In this document: in pieces, positions 1 through 10,487 of the stretch
Layout: every line of letters begins with the position of its first letter
How positions within the stretch are numbered: the stretch's first letter is position 1
Assembly (NCBI GenBank): GCA_020310875.1
Contig: CM035423.1
Span: forward strand, 138,615,160 to 138,679,159
Origin: Ceratopteris richardii
Lineage: Eukaryota > Streptophyta > Polypodiopsida > Polypodiales > Pteridaceae
Length of the DNA: 64,000 nt
Direction of reading: 5' to 3'
Program-made: the position numbers and the translations under genes
Notes under the pieces: generated by a model
Database searches by the model: none
Seen by the model: only the letters and a program-made list of their open reading frames with translations
What the model was told of the DNA's origin: nothing

Positions 1-129
1 CCCTAGGACCGCAGGGGAAATCATTTTGGTGTGTTTGTCGGGAATAGCTTGGCACGTCTCTATAAGAGAGTGCCATAGGTTCGCCTAGCGCCACATGTTT
101 TCCGAGCTTGCGGACTCCAGATCTAGTAC

Positions 130-1640
130 ATGAGTGAGGGGAGCTCATCCTCAGGAGCAACACAAACTCAAAGAGAGGAACGCGCTCAGAGAAGAGCCTT
201 TGAAAGAGAAAGGAAGAGGTGGGAATCGCAAGTTGGGTCAACCTCGACTGGCTCGAAGAAATCTGCCAAAAACGTGTACTCCCGTAGGAGAGTCGCGAAT
301 CAAGTGCGGAAGTTTGAAGGAGGGATCCTAAGGCCACGTGCGCTAAATTTCTAGGATCGAAGTGATATTGACATCACACCTCTTTTTGAAATGGCTCAGT
401 GGATTTCAATTCATTTGGGGGACTTTATCAAGTTCTCAGGTGCTTGGGACGAGGATCCTGATAGTTTTATCTAGCTGTTTGAGGTTACTTGTGAGGCCAA
501 TGAGGTAGTTGACCAGGGTCAAAGATTGAGAATTTTTCCGGCTATTCTCCGTGATGAGGCAGCCAATTGGTATGGGAATCTGACACCACAAGAGCGTGGA
601 ACTTATCAAATGCTCAAGGAAGCCTTCTTGGCAAAGTTTCGACGACAAGGCTTCCAAGATAGATTGGCACAACACATGGATTACCTGCGACAGGGAGTCA
701 ATGAAAGCATCGATAACTACATTCAGAGAATGGAAACTTTGGTAAGGAAGATGGGCGCGAATGCCCCGAACGATGAGACATTGAAGAGAAGATTCATCGC
801 GGGATTGAGAGATCCTACGGCACAGCAGCATATCAGCCTGACAAGACCTGCAACTTTAATGGATGCTAAGGAATAAGCAAGGCTTTGGGAAGAAGTACAA
901 TTATGTCAACAAAGGAAGATGGAACTCTTATACGAGCCAATGGGAGGCCCAGGAAACATACCGATGAAAGATCCTAGCCAAGGAAGTCCCGCATTGACGA
1001 CCCCAGCTTTTGTAGCTGCCACTAGCACGCCAGGCGAGGTAAAGCCTGCGCTAACTGAAGAACGAATATTGGAGTTGGTCACACAAGCTATAAAACCTGC
1101 CACAATGACCCAGGAAACATACACAGTAAAACCAGAGGTAACTACAAACCCCAACCAAGTGTTTAGATCGAATATATGGTGTGGAAAGTGCCATGCTTAC
1201 AGCCATTTGGCTTCAGAATGCCCTACAGTCTCGAGAGTATTCACAGATAGATCACCACCTAGAATGCGTTGTACTTTTTGTGGAAGAACAAATCACACGG
1301 AGGACCGATGTTACAACAAGAGAGCCTATGAAGAGAGGACCATGAAATCGGGAGATACAAGAGAAAGATCCTACACGGGATTGCCCGCTCAAAGTGTCCC
1401 ACCTACATCTCGTTGGGAAAACAGACCGACTTATGGATATGGTGCTCAAGGTCAGGGAGGAGACGCACATGACCAAAGAAGAGATGGTCCAATCCAGTGC
1501 TGGAGATGTCATGGCTTGGCCACACTCAATCTAGATGTCCAAACGAAAAGAAACCAGTTGATTATACCCCGCTATGTAGGTACTGTAGTGGAGAGGACCA
1601 CTTTGATGAAGATTGTCCAAAACGAAGAGTTGCTGCCAGC
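130..1640 (+). pseudogene. gag of gypsy element 1, with zinc knuckles
   Basis: Gag would form the virus-like particle and bind element RNA. A charged N-terminus (from the ATG at 130) is followed by a capsid-like Retrotrans_gag domain at about 420-875 (FPAILRDEAANWYGNLTP; IDNYIQRMETLVRKMG). Three CX2CX4HX4C knuckles come next: CGKCHAYSHLASEC (~1180), CTFCGRTNHTEDRC (~1270) and CWRCHGLGHTQSRC (~1497). The third is split by a frameshift near 1512-1520. A fourth, CRYCSGEDHFDEDC (~1580), is in the following frame. In-frame stops at ~352 (TAG), ~472 (TAG) and ~874 (TAA) break the frame. The TAG near 472 sits where Gln fits. Confidence 0.85.
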
Positions 1641-2632
1641 AAGGAAAAAGGACCAGTAGGATCATCGAATTATGTTGATACTCAGATGCATTCCACATCG
1701 AGAGCTCAAGAGCACGTTCCTACGATCGGAGTAGTGTTCAAGACACCGAACCCTCAAGAAGGCTCTAGCTCGTCAATGCATTTTGTGGATGCTTACCCAG
1801 CCAAGAAACCGCATAAAGAGCCCACTGTGGCAGTAGTCACAAGAACTCAAGAGTATTTGAAGAAAAATCCAGAAGACGAAAGCGAAAAATCTAGCCAAGA
1901 GAAAATGCCCGAACATGGAGAGGTAGAGAACCAAGTTGGAGGATTTGCTGAACAACAAGAGTTTGAGGAGGGGGAAGAAATTGAGATCCTTCCACTAGTG
2001 ACCAAGGAGTTTGTGCCATGCATAGCACCATTCCCTGAAAGATTAAGGGCTCCAAAATGTAGGAAGGAAAGACAGAGTTTGGAGGAAGTGGACATTGTAA
2101 AGTTGCTCGCTGACACGGAAGTCACGCTAGACATTGGCACATTGCTAAAATGTTCACCTGCTTATAGGAAACAATTCTTCAACAAATATATTAAGAAGCC
2201 GAGGAAAGCTCGAGATAAAAAGAGACAAGATAAAGATGTCCAAGGGATCATTCAAAGTATTACGACGCAAATTGATTCGAATGCTCCAGCTGTGACAGTC
2301 GAGATTAAAGGGTATGCAGTCCCTGGTGCTTAGTTAGATAGTGGAGTCGCAGTCAACCTTATGACTGAATTCATGATGAAAGCTTTGGGCCTCAACCACA
2401 TGGAAGAAACTCCGATGTCCTTGAGAATGGCAGATCAAACACAAGTGAAGCCTGCGGGTCTTTTGAAGAATGTAAGCACGGTTGTGGGCGGTCTAGAGTT
2501 TAAAGTTGATTATCTGATAGTAAGACCAAGGACCTCAGAGGCTACCTGCTCGATCTTACTTGGACGGCCATGGCTGGTGCAAGTCGAATGTGTGCATGAT
2601 TGGCGCACAGGATTTATCACAATTAAGGGCTG
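1641..2632 (+). pseudogene. gag-pol spacer and aspartic protease of gypsy element 1
   Basis: The frame open from 1497 to 2333 carries an acidic, low-complexity spacer (QQEFEEGEEIEILPLV) and a basic stretch before the protease. The retropepsin core reads VPGA-stop-LDSGVAVNL: the catalytic triad Asp-Ser-Gly is present at ~2337-2345, immediately after an in-frame TAG. The conserved C-terminal part follows (ILLGRPWL at ~2551-2575). The domain would process the polyprotein as a homodimer. A TGA at ~2631 ends this segment and separates it from the pol frame. It is non-functional as a continuous product unless stops are read through. Confidence 0.8.
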
Positions 2633-2633
2633 A

Positions 2634-5600
2634 TCGAATACAACTTCAAGTGTCTCCAAACTTGACCGGCAAGAGATCGACAACAGCTGAGGAAAGGGAG
2701 CAGAAAGCAAAGGAAAAGGTTAGACAAGAAATGGCGCGGGTAAGATTTGCCTTGCGCACAGAGACTTCTAAGGACCTTTCACAGGATGGATTTAATCTGC
2801 AATTGGCCAACCTCCAACATGCAAAAGTGGGCGAGTACAAAGATCCACTATGTTACAAGGATGACTTAGACTAGGAGTTGCTAGGATGGTTGACACATAC
2901 AAGTGAATTTGAGTGCTACATGTTGAGTATAGACACAAAGGAAAGCAAAGGTACCCAATCCCTGGAGAAGGGAACTTCAAAAGATGAATCAAAGCTGGAG
3001 TTAGCTTCAACAATGGAAGTACAACAGTTGAGAGAAAGGGTTACAGTGCTAGAAGCAGAACTTCTAAGGAGAAGTCGAGAATTGGAAAAGGAAGCGAAGA
3101 GTAAGACTAAAGTGTCGGAAGCCATTGCAAAAGCTGAACTCAAGAAATTGGGTCCAATCGAAACAGAACAAAACAATGATTTATTGGCCAACCATGCACG
3201 CGTGATCGGAGAGCACGTTCCAATCACAGCGTCATCAAGGAATAAGGAATATTCGCGAGAAGCTCAGGTAGAAAAATGGGAAGTTTTTCCAGAAAAGTTC
3301 TTGAGCGTGGGGTCAGAGCTACCAGACGGAGTACGAGATTGCATTAAATTGGCACTCAAGAATTTCAGCAAGGCCGTTGCATGGTCATACAGTGATCTGA
3401 GAGGAATTGATCCCCGAATCTGCCAACATTATATAGATTTGGAAGAAGGTACCCGACCAATATGTCAACGAATCAGGCGCACAAATCCAGTCTACTCGGA
3501 ATTGATCAAGCTGGAATTGACTAAATTATTGGAAGCAGGATTCATATATCCCATCGCATCCAGCGAATGGGTATCACCAATTGTAGTTGTTTCGAAGAAA
3601 AATAAGAAAATCCATATTTGCATAGATTACCGTAAGTTGAACGAGCGCACAAAGAAGGATCACTTCCCCTTGCCGTTTACTGATCAAATCTTGGACAGAG
3701 TGGTTGGCCATAAATTGTACTCATTTTTGGATGGTTTCAGTGGGTACAACCAGATCCAAATCCATGAAGAGGATCAATCAAAAACTACTTTCACGACAGA
3801 ATGGGGTACGTATGCATATCGTGTGATGCCATTTGGATTATGCAATGCACCAGCCACATTCCAGAGGGCAATGATAGCTGCATATCAAGACTATTTGCAG
3901 GATTGGATGGAGATATTCGTCGATGATTTTGCAATCAGAGGCAATGATGAAAACATGATGGAGAGGATCGAAGCTATTTTAAGAAGAAGCATTGAAAAAG
4001 GCATCGCATTAAATCCTGAAAAGTGTACATTTGGAGTACAAAGAGGATTGCTCTTGGGACATGTTATTTCCGAAAAAGGGATTGCGGTTGACGAGGATAA
4101 AGTAGAAAAAATCGGACAACTTCCACCTCCTCAAAACTTGCGGCAACTCAGAGGATTCTTGGGGCATGCTAATTATTATCGACGATTTATATTAAATTTT
4201 GCATCAATAGCAGCACCACTGACGAATCTTTTGAGGAAAGACCAACAATATCAATGGACTGGAGAGTGTCAAGTTGCATTCGACTTGATCAAAGAGAGAT
4301 TGATAAATGCACCGATTTTGGTAGCACCCGATTGGACAAAAGAATTTCATGTGCATACAGATGCGTCTCATACTACGGTTGGAGCAATGCTATGCCAAGC
4401 CGATGAAAAGAAGTTGGACCACCCTATTTATTACACAAGTCGCAACTTGAATAGCACTGAGAGGAACTACACGACTACAGAGAAGGAATGCCTTTCGATG
4501 ATCTTTACCGTAAACAAGTATCGGCATTACCTGATCGAAAAGCATTTCACGTTTTATGTGGATCATGAAGCCCTAAAGTATATCATTAATAAACCTGAGC
4601 TATCAGGGCGATTGATGAGGTGGATGCTACTCCTACAAGAATTCCAATTCACAGTGGTAACCAAACCAGGCAAAGCGCACATATTGGCCGACCATTTATC
4701 TCGAATTATTAATGAGGAGCCAATCTCTGGTGTGCCCGATGATGCTCCTGATGGGCATCTATTCCAGGTTGATGCTAAAGTACCTTGGTATGCCGACTTG
4801 GTGAATTTCTTGTGCACCACTAAATATCCGCCAGGAGCAAGCAAGAGAGAGAAGCAAAAACTATTAGCACTGGCAAAACACCATAGCATCATTGGGGGGC
4901 AGCTCTATCGATATTTTGTACATGAAAGCATTTATCGGAGGTGTCTCGAGGAAGAAGAAGCAGCCCTAGTTTTGAGGGCATTGCATGATGAACCCTGCGG
5001 TGGGTATTTTGCTGGTGAGCTGACGGCAAGAAAGATCTTATTGGCCGGGTATTGGTGGCCAACGCTATTCAAAGACTCTCATACATACTGCAAGAAATGC
5101 GACAAATGCCAAAGAATGGGCAAACCAACGTTAGCACATGCTGCTCCTCTTATGCCTGTGTTGGCTCTTAAGCCTTTTGAAAAATGGGGAATTGATTTTG
5201 TGGGGCCTATTGATCCTCCCTCCAGACGTAGATCCAATAGGTATATCCTGGTCTGTACTGACTATGTTACCAAGTGGGTAGAGGCTAAAGCTCTGAAGAC
5301 TGACCGAGCTGTTGATGTAGCTAAATTTTTGTATGAACAAATTATCACCCGATTCGAATGCCCGTTGGAGATAGTGAGTGATAGAGGAATGCACTTTGTC
5401 AACGAACTGATCGAAGAATTAATGGAATTATATAAGATCAAACATAGAAAAAGCACTCCATATTACCCGAGGGCAAATGGACAAGTGGAGGTCACCAACA
5501 AGGTTCTTGAACAGATTCTGACAAAGACAGTAGCTGTGCATAGGCGAGACTGGGATGAGAGACTTTTGGAAGCTTTGTGGGCGTATAGAACATCCTACCG

Positions 5601-6036
5601 CGTGACGACAAAGAGCACTCCGTTCTCCCTAGTATATGGCAAGGAAGCCATCTTTCCCATCAAAAAGAAGTTCTGACATTAAGAGTGGCCATTGAGGCCA
5701 GGATGGGAGAGGAAGAGTCATTGAAGGAAAGGTACATACAATTGGTCAAGCTAGAAGAAAAGAGACTCATTGCACAGCAAAGTCTGGAGCTATTCAGAGA
5801 AGACGTAAAGAGAGGCATGACAAGAATCTCAAGACCTATGCGATTCAAGAAGGGGATTTGGTGCTAGTTTATGATAGTAAATATTATAAATTCCCGGTGA
5901 AGTTACAGACAAGATGGGCAGGACCGTTTAAGGTGGTGGAACTCAACTCCAATGGTTCCATGCAAATTCAAGATTTAGGAGAAGAATGTGCTCCCGTGAA
6001 GGTTAACGCGCTTCGAGTTAGACCCTATTTCAAGTA
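2634..6036 (+). pseudogene. pol of gypsy element 1: RT, RNase H, integrase (long intact core 2878-5676)
   Basis: Upstream of a TAG at ~2872 is a charged linker. The open frame 2878-5676 (932 codons) starts with a predicted coiled coil (about residues 42-90), then RT (CIDYRKLNERTKKDHF near residue 247; catalytic FVDDF near 347). RNase H follows (HTDASH near 492), then integrase. The zinc-binding site reads LHDEPCGGYFAGE...YCKKCDKC, so the second His of HHCC is a Tyr. The catalytic DDE is intact: Asp in WGIDFVGP (5194), Asp in SDRGMHF (5380), Glu in GQVEV (5488), with 35 residues between the last two. Near 5670 a frameshift moves the tail to a second frame and near 5815 to a third. The C-terminal domain (WAGPFKVVEL) ends at the TAA at 6034-6036. 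Confidence 0.92.
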
Positions 6037-6100
6037 ACATTAGGACGGGAGAAGCCAGACGAAATCCAAGCAGAAGGACGTAGTAGACTCCTTGTACATA

Positions 6101-6104
<4 letters not shown>

Positions 6105-6135
<31 letters not shown>
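6105..6135. repeat. (TA)n microsatellite
   Basis: About 15 uninterrupted TA units in the element's 3' non-coding region, between the integrase stop and the accessory ORF. Confidence 0.95.
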
Positions 6136-6139
<4 letters not shown>

Positions 6140-6203
6140 ATATGTTAGCTATGATTTTCGTTGTCATAAATATTATCCCTTGCTAGCTCACGAATTTGGA
6201 CTT

Positions 6204-6228
6204 CTAATTATTTTTTTGTATTGTGCAG
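6204..6228 (+). promoter_or_regulatory. Candidate 3' splice site upstream of accessory ORF
   Basis: The sequence has a plant-like branchpoint CTAAT at 6204-6208, then a T-rich tract and TTGTGCAG ending at 6228. The next ATG is at 6254, only 25 nt further. This is what one expects of an acceptor used to make a spliced subgenomic mRNA for a downstream ORF. The matching donor, presumably in the leader off the left edge or near the gag start, was not identified. Confidence 0.45.
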
Positions 6229-6253
6229 AGACTGTTAGGAGCTAAGTAAAAAA

Positions 6254-6604
6254 ATGGCAGATCAAATAACTCAACTCTATTTGTACGAGCTAAGGATATA
6301 TTTCTCGGACCAAACATTCGCCCGCATGGACATAGAGGTCGACGACTTTGAGACAGAATATGATGTGGAGGAAGCGCACTGGCTGGTATGCTTCATAAAC
6401 CAGGGTTTGGATGTTATATTTTATATTGAGTGTTTTGAGGAATACCTGACCCGACATGTAGGATGGGCGGGGGATCGATATTACTATTTTGACCCTTCGA
6501 GGGAAATGCCTAACGAAGAAAATGATATCACGTGGGCTTGGGCAGATGTGTTAACAATAGGAAGTGATGATGGAGCTCTTGAAGTTGAGCCTGTCTCGCC
6601 CTAG
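6254..6604 (+). CDS. Accessory ORF of gypsy element 1, acidic 116-aa protein of unknown function
   Basis: This is an uninterrupted 116-codon frame between the integrase and the 3' LTR, the position where some plant gypsy lineages carry an extra ORF. The start has a good plant context (six A before ATGG). The protein is strongly acidic and aromatic, with runs such as MDIEVDDFETEYDVEEAHW and GWAGDRYYYFDPSRE. I see no signal peptide, transmembrane segment or cysteine motif, so it does not look like a classical Env. The candidate splice acceptor 25 nt upstream suggests expression from a spliced RNA. Its intactness contrasts with the broken gag. I do not recognise a family; it could also be a chance ORF. 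Confidence 0.45.
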   Translation: MADQITQLYLYELRIYFSDQTFARMDIEVDDFETEYDVEEAHWLVCFINQGLDVIFYIECFEEYLTRHVGWAGDRYYYFDPSREMPNEENDITWAWADVLTIGSDDGALEVEPVSP

Positions 6605-8082
6605 GGAAGTCGTCGAGATGCGAGTACGAGTTGAGGCTATATGAGACATCCCGGAGACCCACATTCTACACCATCTAAGGATAGGTATATGAGGGACTAA
6701 GGCATAGCCGGCTGTAGTTACCTAGTGAAAAGTCAAATCGATGAATACATATGTAGTGTCTGTAATTGAGAGAATGGAGTGAAGAGGTAGTTGATCTGTC
6801 AAAGGCTGGAGTGTGTATGTTTGCATGTCTGTGTGGGAAAAGTGGGAAAATCCCTCTCTTGCTCTCCCTAATTCTCAGGACTCGGGCGAATTAACTAATA
6901 TGAAAAAAAAAGAAAACAAAAAGACATTGTGTTGTTGTGATCGTACCAACGCGCTATGGTGAGCTAGTAGGTGGGTGGATTTATCCTAGCCGGGTGGTTA
7001 GGACCACGAGCCGCAGCAAGTTTCGCCATAGGCTTGGGATGTATATGTTTGTGTCTTAGCTACGCGCCATAACGGGTTGGTAGGTAGGTGGAGCCATCGT
7101 GGCTGGGTAGTCACGACCACGAGCCGCATCCAGCTTCATTATGGGCTAGCTGATATATGTTACTTGTCTCTCGTTATGTGTTTGTGTGTTGTGCGCTGCA
7201 TTGCATTGGTAGATGGGTGGAATCAACCTGACAGGGTGGTCAGGTCCACGAATCGCATCCAGTGACAACGTACGCCAACGTGTGAATATAAATAAAATCT
7301 ACCTATGAAGTTATTCCCCACTCCTGAGGGGGAGAGAGAGAGAGGAGAGGGCGATGATCATCGGGAAGGGAACGTTATTTGCTTGTGTGATTGGTATGTG
7401 ATGGCTTGTGACAGATCAGCTCACTTTGAATCAACATTCTTGAAGGCACGGAGACTCTATATGTACTTATGGATGAGGCTTTAGCGAGGTAACGCAACGG
7501 TCTTGCTTTATAACTTGTGTGCTCTATCTGAGGGTTTTCCAGTATGTGGGGCACTCTAGGGTTTTTATGTAGGACTTAACCTGTACTCGAGTCCCGATGA
7601 CTTTTGTAGGACGACGATGGGGATTCTTAGGGAGTGTCTAGTCATGGAATAATTGTACATAGCGAATAATAGGTGCAATAATGGGGTATGCATTTTGGGT
7701 ATGTTGCATCTCCTGTTGGATTCATTTCAGTTGTTGTTTATTTCGGTATTTCCGTTTCTGTTTTTTTCGCAATGACAGTTGTATGTGTAAGACATGGAAA
7801 GGTATGAATGTGTGGTTGAGACTATTTTCATAATGGAATGCATGAGCAAATTGATGCATGCTTGAAATGGAGTTGCATATATGTGCGTGTTCTTGGATCA
7901 TTTTGTAAATGAATAAGTTGTATGTATTCATGAGTATTTTTTAGTACTAATAGCTTCAATGAGTGCAGGTTCCGTTGGAGTAATGGCTCGATGGAAAGGT
8001 ATGCAAGCTTGTTGTACACTGATATTTTCATGGCTGTTTTGATTATGTTGCAGTGAGAGTGGCTCGTCGAGGACGACTTCGC
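6605..8082 (+). other. Non-coding 3' internal region of gypsy element 1
   Basis: About 1.5 kb between the accessory ORF and the PPT with no credible coding frame. It holds the degenerate tandem repeats at 6963-7265, a purine tract near 7330 and T/G-rich sequence. A long untranslated 3' internal region is common in Tat/Ogre-like elements. Confidence 0.6.
6963..7265 (+). repeat. Three degenerate tandem repeats of ~113-129 bp
   Basis: Three units share a core that runs from GTAGGTGGGTGG to GACCACGAGCCGCA. Anchor positions of the ACCACGAG-like block are 7003, 7116 and 7245. In units 1 and 3 the core contains a short hairpin (GTGGT...ACCAC-like). The units are diverged, so the duplication is old. 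Confidence 0.7.
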
Positions 8083-8101
8083 AAATAAGAAGAGGGGAGT
8101 A
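8083..8101 (+). promoter_or_regulatory. Polypurine tract of gypsy element 1
   Basis: AAATAAGAAGAGGGGAGTA directly precedes the TGTTAG that opens the LTR. It is the expected primer site for plus-strand DNA synthesis. Confidence 0.85.
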
Positions 8102-10341
8102 TGTTAGCTCATGATCTAGTTGATTTTATGCACTAATATGCTTTTGTTGTGTAGAATATATGTTTGACTTCAGGTACTTGAAGAGTTGATTAGATGATTG
8201 ATGAGAAGTATTTGGAGGTAACACGACAACTTTTTGGTCGACGAGATGGGCTACCTCATGAGCAAAGAATGTCAAGAAAAATAGCTTTCTCCTCTTCGTG
8301 GGTGACTCTTGGTTGATATGTTCAAAGCAGAGTTATGTAGCAGCTTCTAGCTATTTTTTTTTTTTTATTTCATGTTGGCTAAGAAATTATTGGAAATGTT
8401 ATGATTGATGCTCGTGTCACTGCAAAAATATCACTTTGTACAATTGATGGGTAGGGCTGCATCACATATAACATTGAAATGGTTCTTACGATTTAATTTG
8501 GCAGATGTAATATACCCCAAAATTCCGTTGCATTTTGTTTCTGGTCAGCTCTGAAAAAAGGGATGGAGTAAGGAAGTTGTTTGTACCTCTATGGTTGGGA
8601 CAAAAATAGTTTTTTTCTCTTTGTTCTTTAGGAGTATGCAGGACAACAAAAAAGGGGTTTCTTTTTCGCATGCGGGAAAGGAAGGAGGAGGGCGCTGCTT
8701 TTTGGGGGATTCTATCTACGGAGGAGAGGAGCTTCTGATTCGAAGGGGCTATCCTCAATGGTCCCTCTCGGAATTCAAAAGGGAGGAGGGTAGAAGTCTA
8801 CTTGATTATTATCCCGCTCCTTCCGGGTGCAGAAAAAGGGGGGGGGAAATTCTGGGGGCTATCGGTCTTTTTCTTGCTGGGAGTCGGGCGGTGTTCGAGG
8901 CAGCTGAGAAGAGGGAGGTTTTTTGGGTTTGTTGTTCAGCAGCCCAGGTGCTATGAAGGGGGGAAGAACTTGCTTGGCTGGAGTTGTTGGGGAAGTCATC
9001 TCCTGTGCTCAGACAGAGGACAACAGTGGGGGGGAAGGAGCGCAACAGCTCGGAACTAAGGAAGGAGCTGATTTCAATTGACTGAGGAATAGGCTACGAA
9101 TACATCAAAAGAGAGGAGCAAAATATTGATTGGAAAGAGAGTACCATCAGAGATTTGACATCTTTTTTGGAGTTTGGGTGCAACTGGCAAATAGTTGACA
9201 GTAGAAATGTGGGAGGGGGTTTGAAGATTTGGAGATGGAGGTAAATCCTGCTTATAGATGTGTTGGATGCACTTCTGTACTGTAAGTTTTGTAAATAATC
9301 ATTCAAGTTGATAGACGAGTTCTTAGCAAGTGGCAATAGATTGGTTTACTATCATATAATTTGTATGCCTCAGTGCGATGCATCTGCTAACTCCATTGTG
9401 TATTGTATCGATTATGAAGTCTTTGAGGTCACTATTGTTGGTAGTAATAGTTAACAATTGCACTTGGAGTTCGAGTGTTGCATGTTTGGGACGTCTGTGT
9501 AAGACTTGCAGTTGCTACATCGTTTAGCACTTCATAGCAATGTGTGCATTTCATTGTGATCGTTATGTTGTGGTCTACAAATGCATGGATGCGATGATTG
9601 CATCATCTTGTTTACATACGCCTTTTTGCATGTTTATGGAAGAGAGTTTTCATGCTTGAATGTTTAGGTGGGTGTATGAGAGTAGGTCTCCATGTGCAAT
9701 CCGTTTATGTTGTATACAACCGTACGCAAGGAGAGAAGTGTTTGAATATGAAGGAGTATGTCGATTGATTGTGGGAGAAAAGGAGAGAACTAGGTGAGAT
9801 AGAATAAGAATGTGTGCAAGGAGTAAAAACGAAGACTGAAGAGTGAGTTTGTTAGTGTATGACAGTGAGGGGAAATGTGCAAAGGTGTGATTGTCGAGTG
9901 TGAGATCTATAGAGTAAGTGGAAAAAGTGTGTAAAGAGGTGGTCTCCGAGAGCGAGATAGAGATAAGGAGTGGTTAGGCATATAGAAAAAAAAATTTTAT
10001 CACATGCAAGATTGAGCTCCTCAGTCTTAGTTATATTTGTGTGTGTGCAAAAGAGAGTGAGTGGGAGAAGGAAGTTAGGAGTAAGAGAGTATAAGAGATA
10101 GGGAGAGAATGTGCAACCAAGGGGAACAAGAATGCATAAGTAAGGGAAGGGTGCAACTGCGAGAGTCAATCATTGCAATGGGTTCTGGGTTGTATATGTA
10201 CTCGGGTTTCTAGTCCACCTCCTTCCACATGTACATCTCAGGATTAATCAAGTGACTTCGAGCGAGAAAAGTGGACCGATTTTGAACGAATCAAGCCAAC
10301 CATATATATCTATACTTTTTCATTGGGCTCAGGATCTAACA
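8102..10341 (+). mobile_element. 3' LTR of gypsy element 1 (2,240 bp)
   Basis: The LTR opens with TGTTAG after the polypurine tract and closes with CTAACA, a perfect 6-bp terminal inverted repeat. It is followed directly by a primer-binding site rather than by a target-site duplication, so it also works as the 5' LTR of a second unit. ORFs inside it (for example near 8,600-9,050) are purine-rich and show no family resemblance; I treat them as non-coding. The other LTR is outside the window, so identity cannot be measured. Confidence 0.85.
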
Positions 10342-10487
10342 TTTGGCGATCCTACTGGGGATCCCTAAAGAGGACATATTCGAGAGCAATTTTAGACTCA
10401 GAATAAAAGAAAGTGGCGTAGTATAAGTTAGTTGAACAGAACTTAGGTCTGTGTAAGACATTTTCCCTAGGACCGCAGGGGAAATCA
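10342..10487 (+). mobile_element. Primer-binding site and truncated leader of a second, tandem gypsy unit
   Basis: TTTGGCGATCCTACTGGGGA at 10,342 resembles the TGGCGACTC...CTGGGGA primer sites of plant Tat/Ogre elements, which are generally assigned to tRNA-Arg; that assignment here is by memory of the family. The leader continues to 10,487. Its last 23 bases are identical to window bases 1-23, after which the sequences diverge abruptly. The second unit is thus cut off about 146 bp after its LTR. Confidence 0.8.

Larger units (their letters stand above)
1..10341 (+). mobile_element. Ty3/gypsy LTR retrotransposon (Tat/Athila-like), internal region plus 3' LTR
   Basis: The order gag, protease, RT, RNase H, integrase, accessory ORF, polypurine tract, LTR is that of a plant Ty3/gypsy element. 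RT blocks such as DYRKLNERTKKDHFPLPF and MPFGLCNAPATFQRAM are typical of the Tat/Athila branch. The window opens inside the 5' leader: bases 1-23 are identical to 10,465-10,487, which lie just downstream of the LTR and primer-binding site. The 5' LTR is therefore off the left edge. The gag and PR frames are broken by TAG/TGA stops and at least one frameshift, and the integrase tail carries two frameshifts, so the copy is not autonomous. The 932-codon RT-RH-INT core is uninterrupted. Confidence 0.93.

Noticed and set aside
8591..9059. ORFs of 78-121 codons inside the gypsy LTR
   Set aside because: Overlapping frames on both strands in purine-rich LTR sequence, with no domain.
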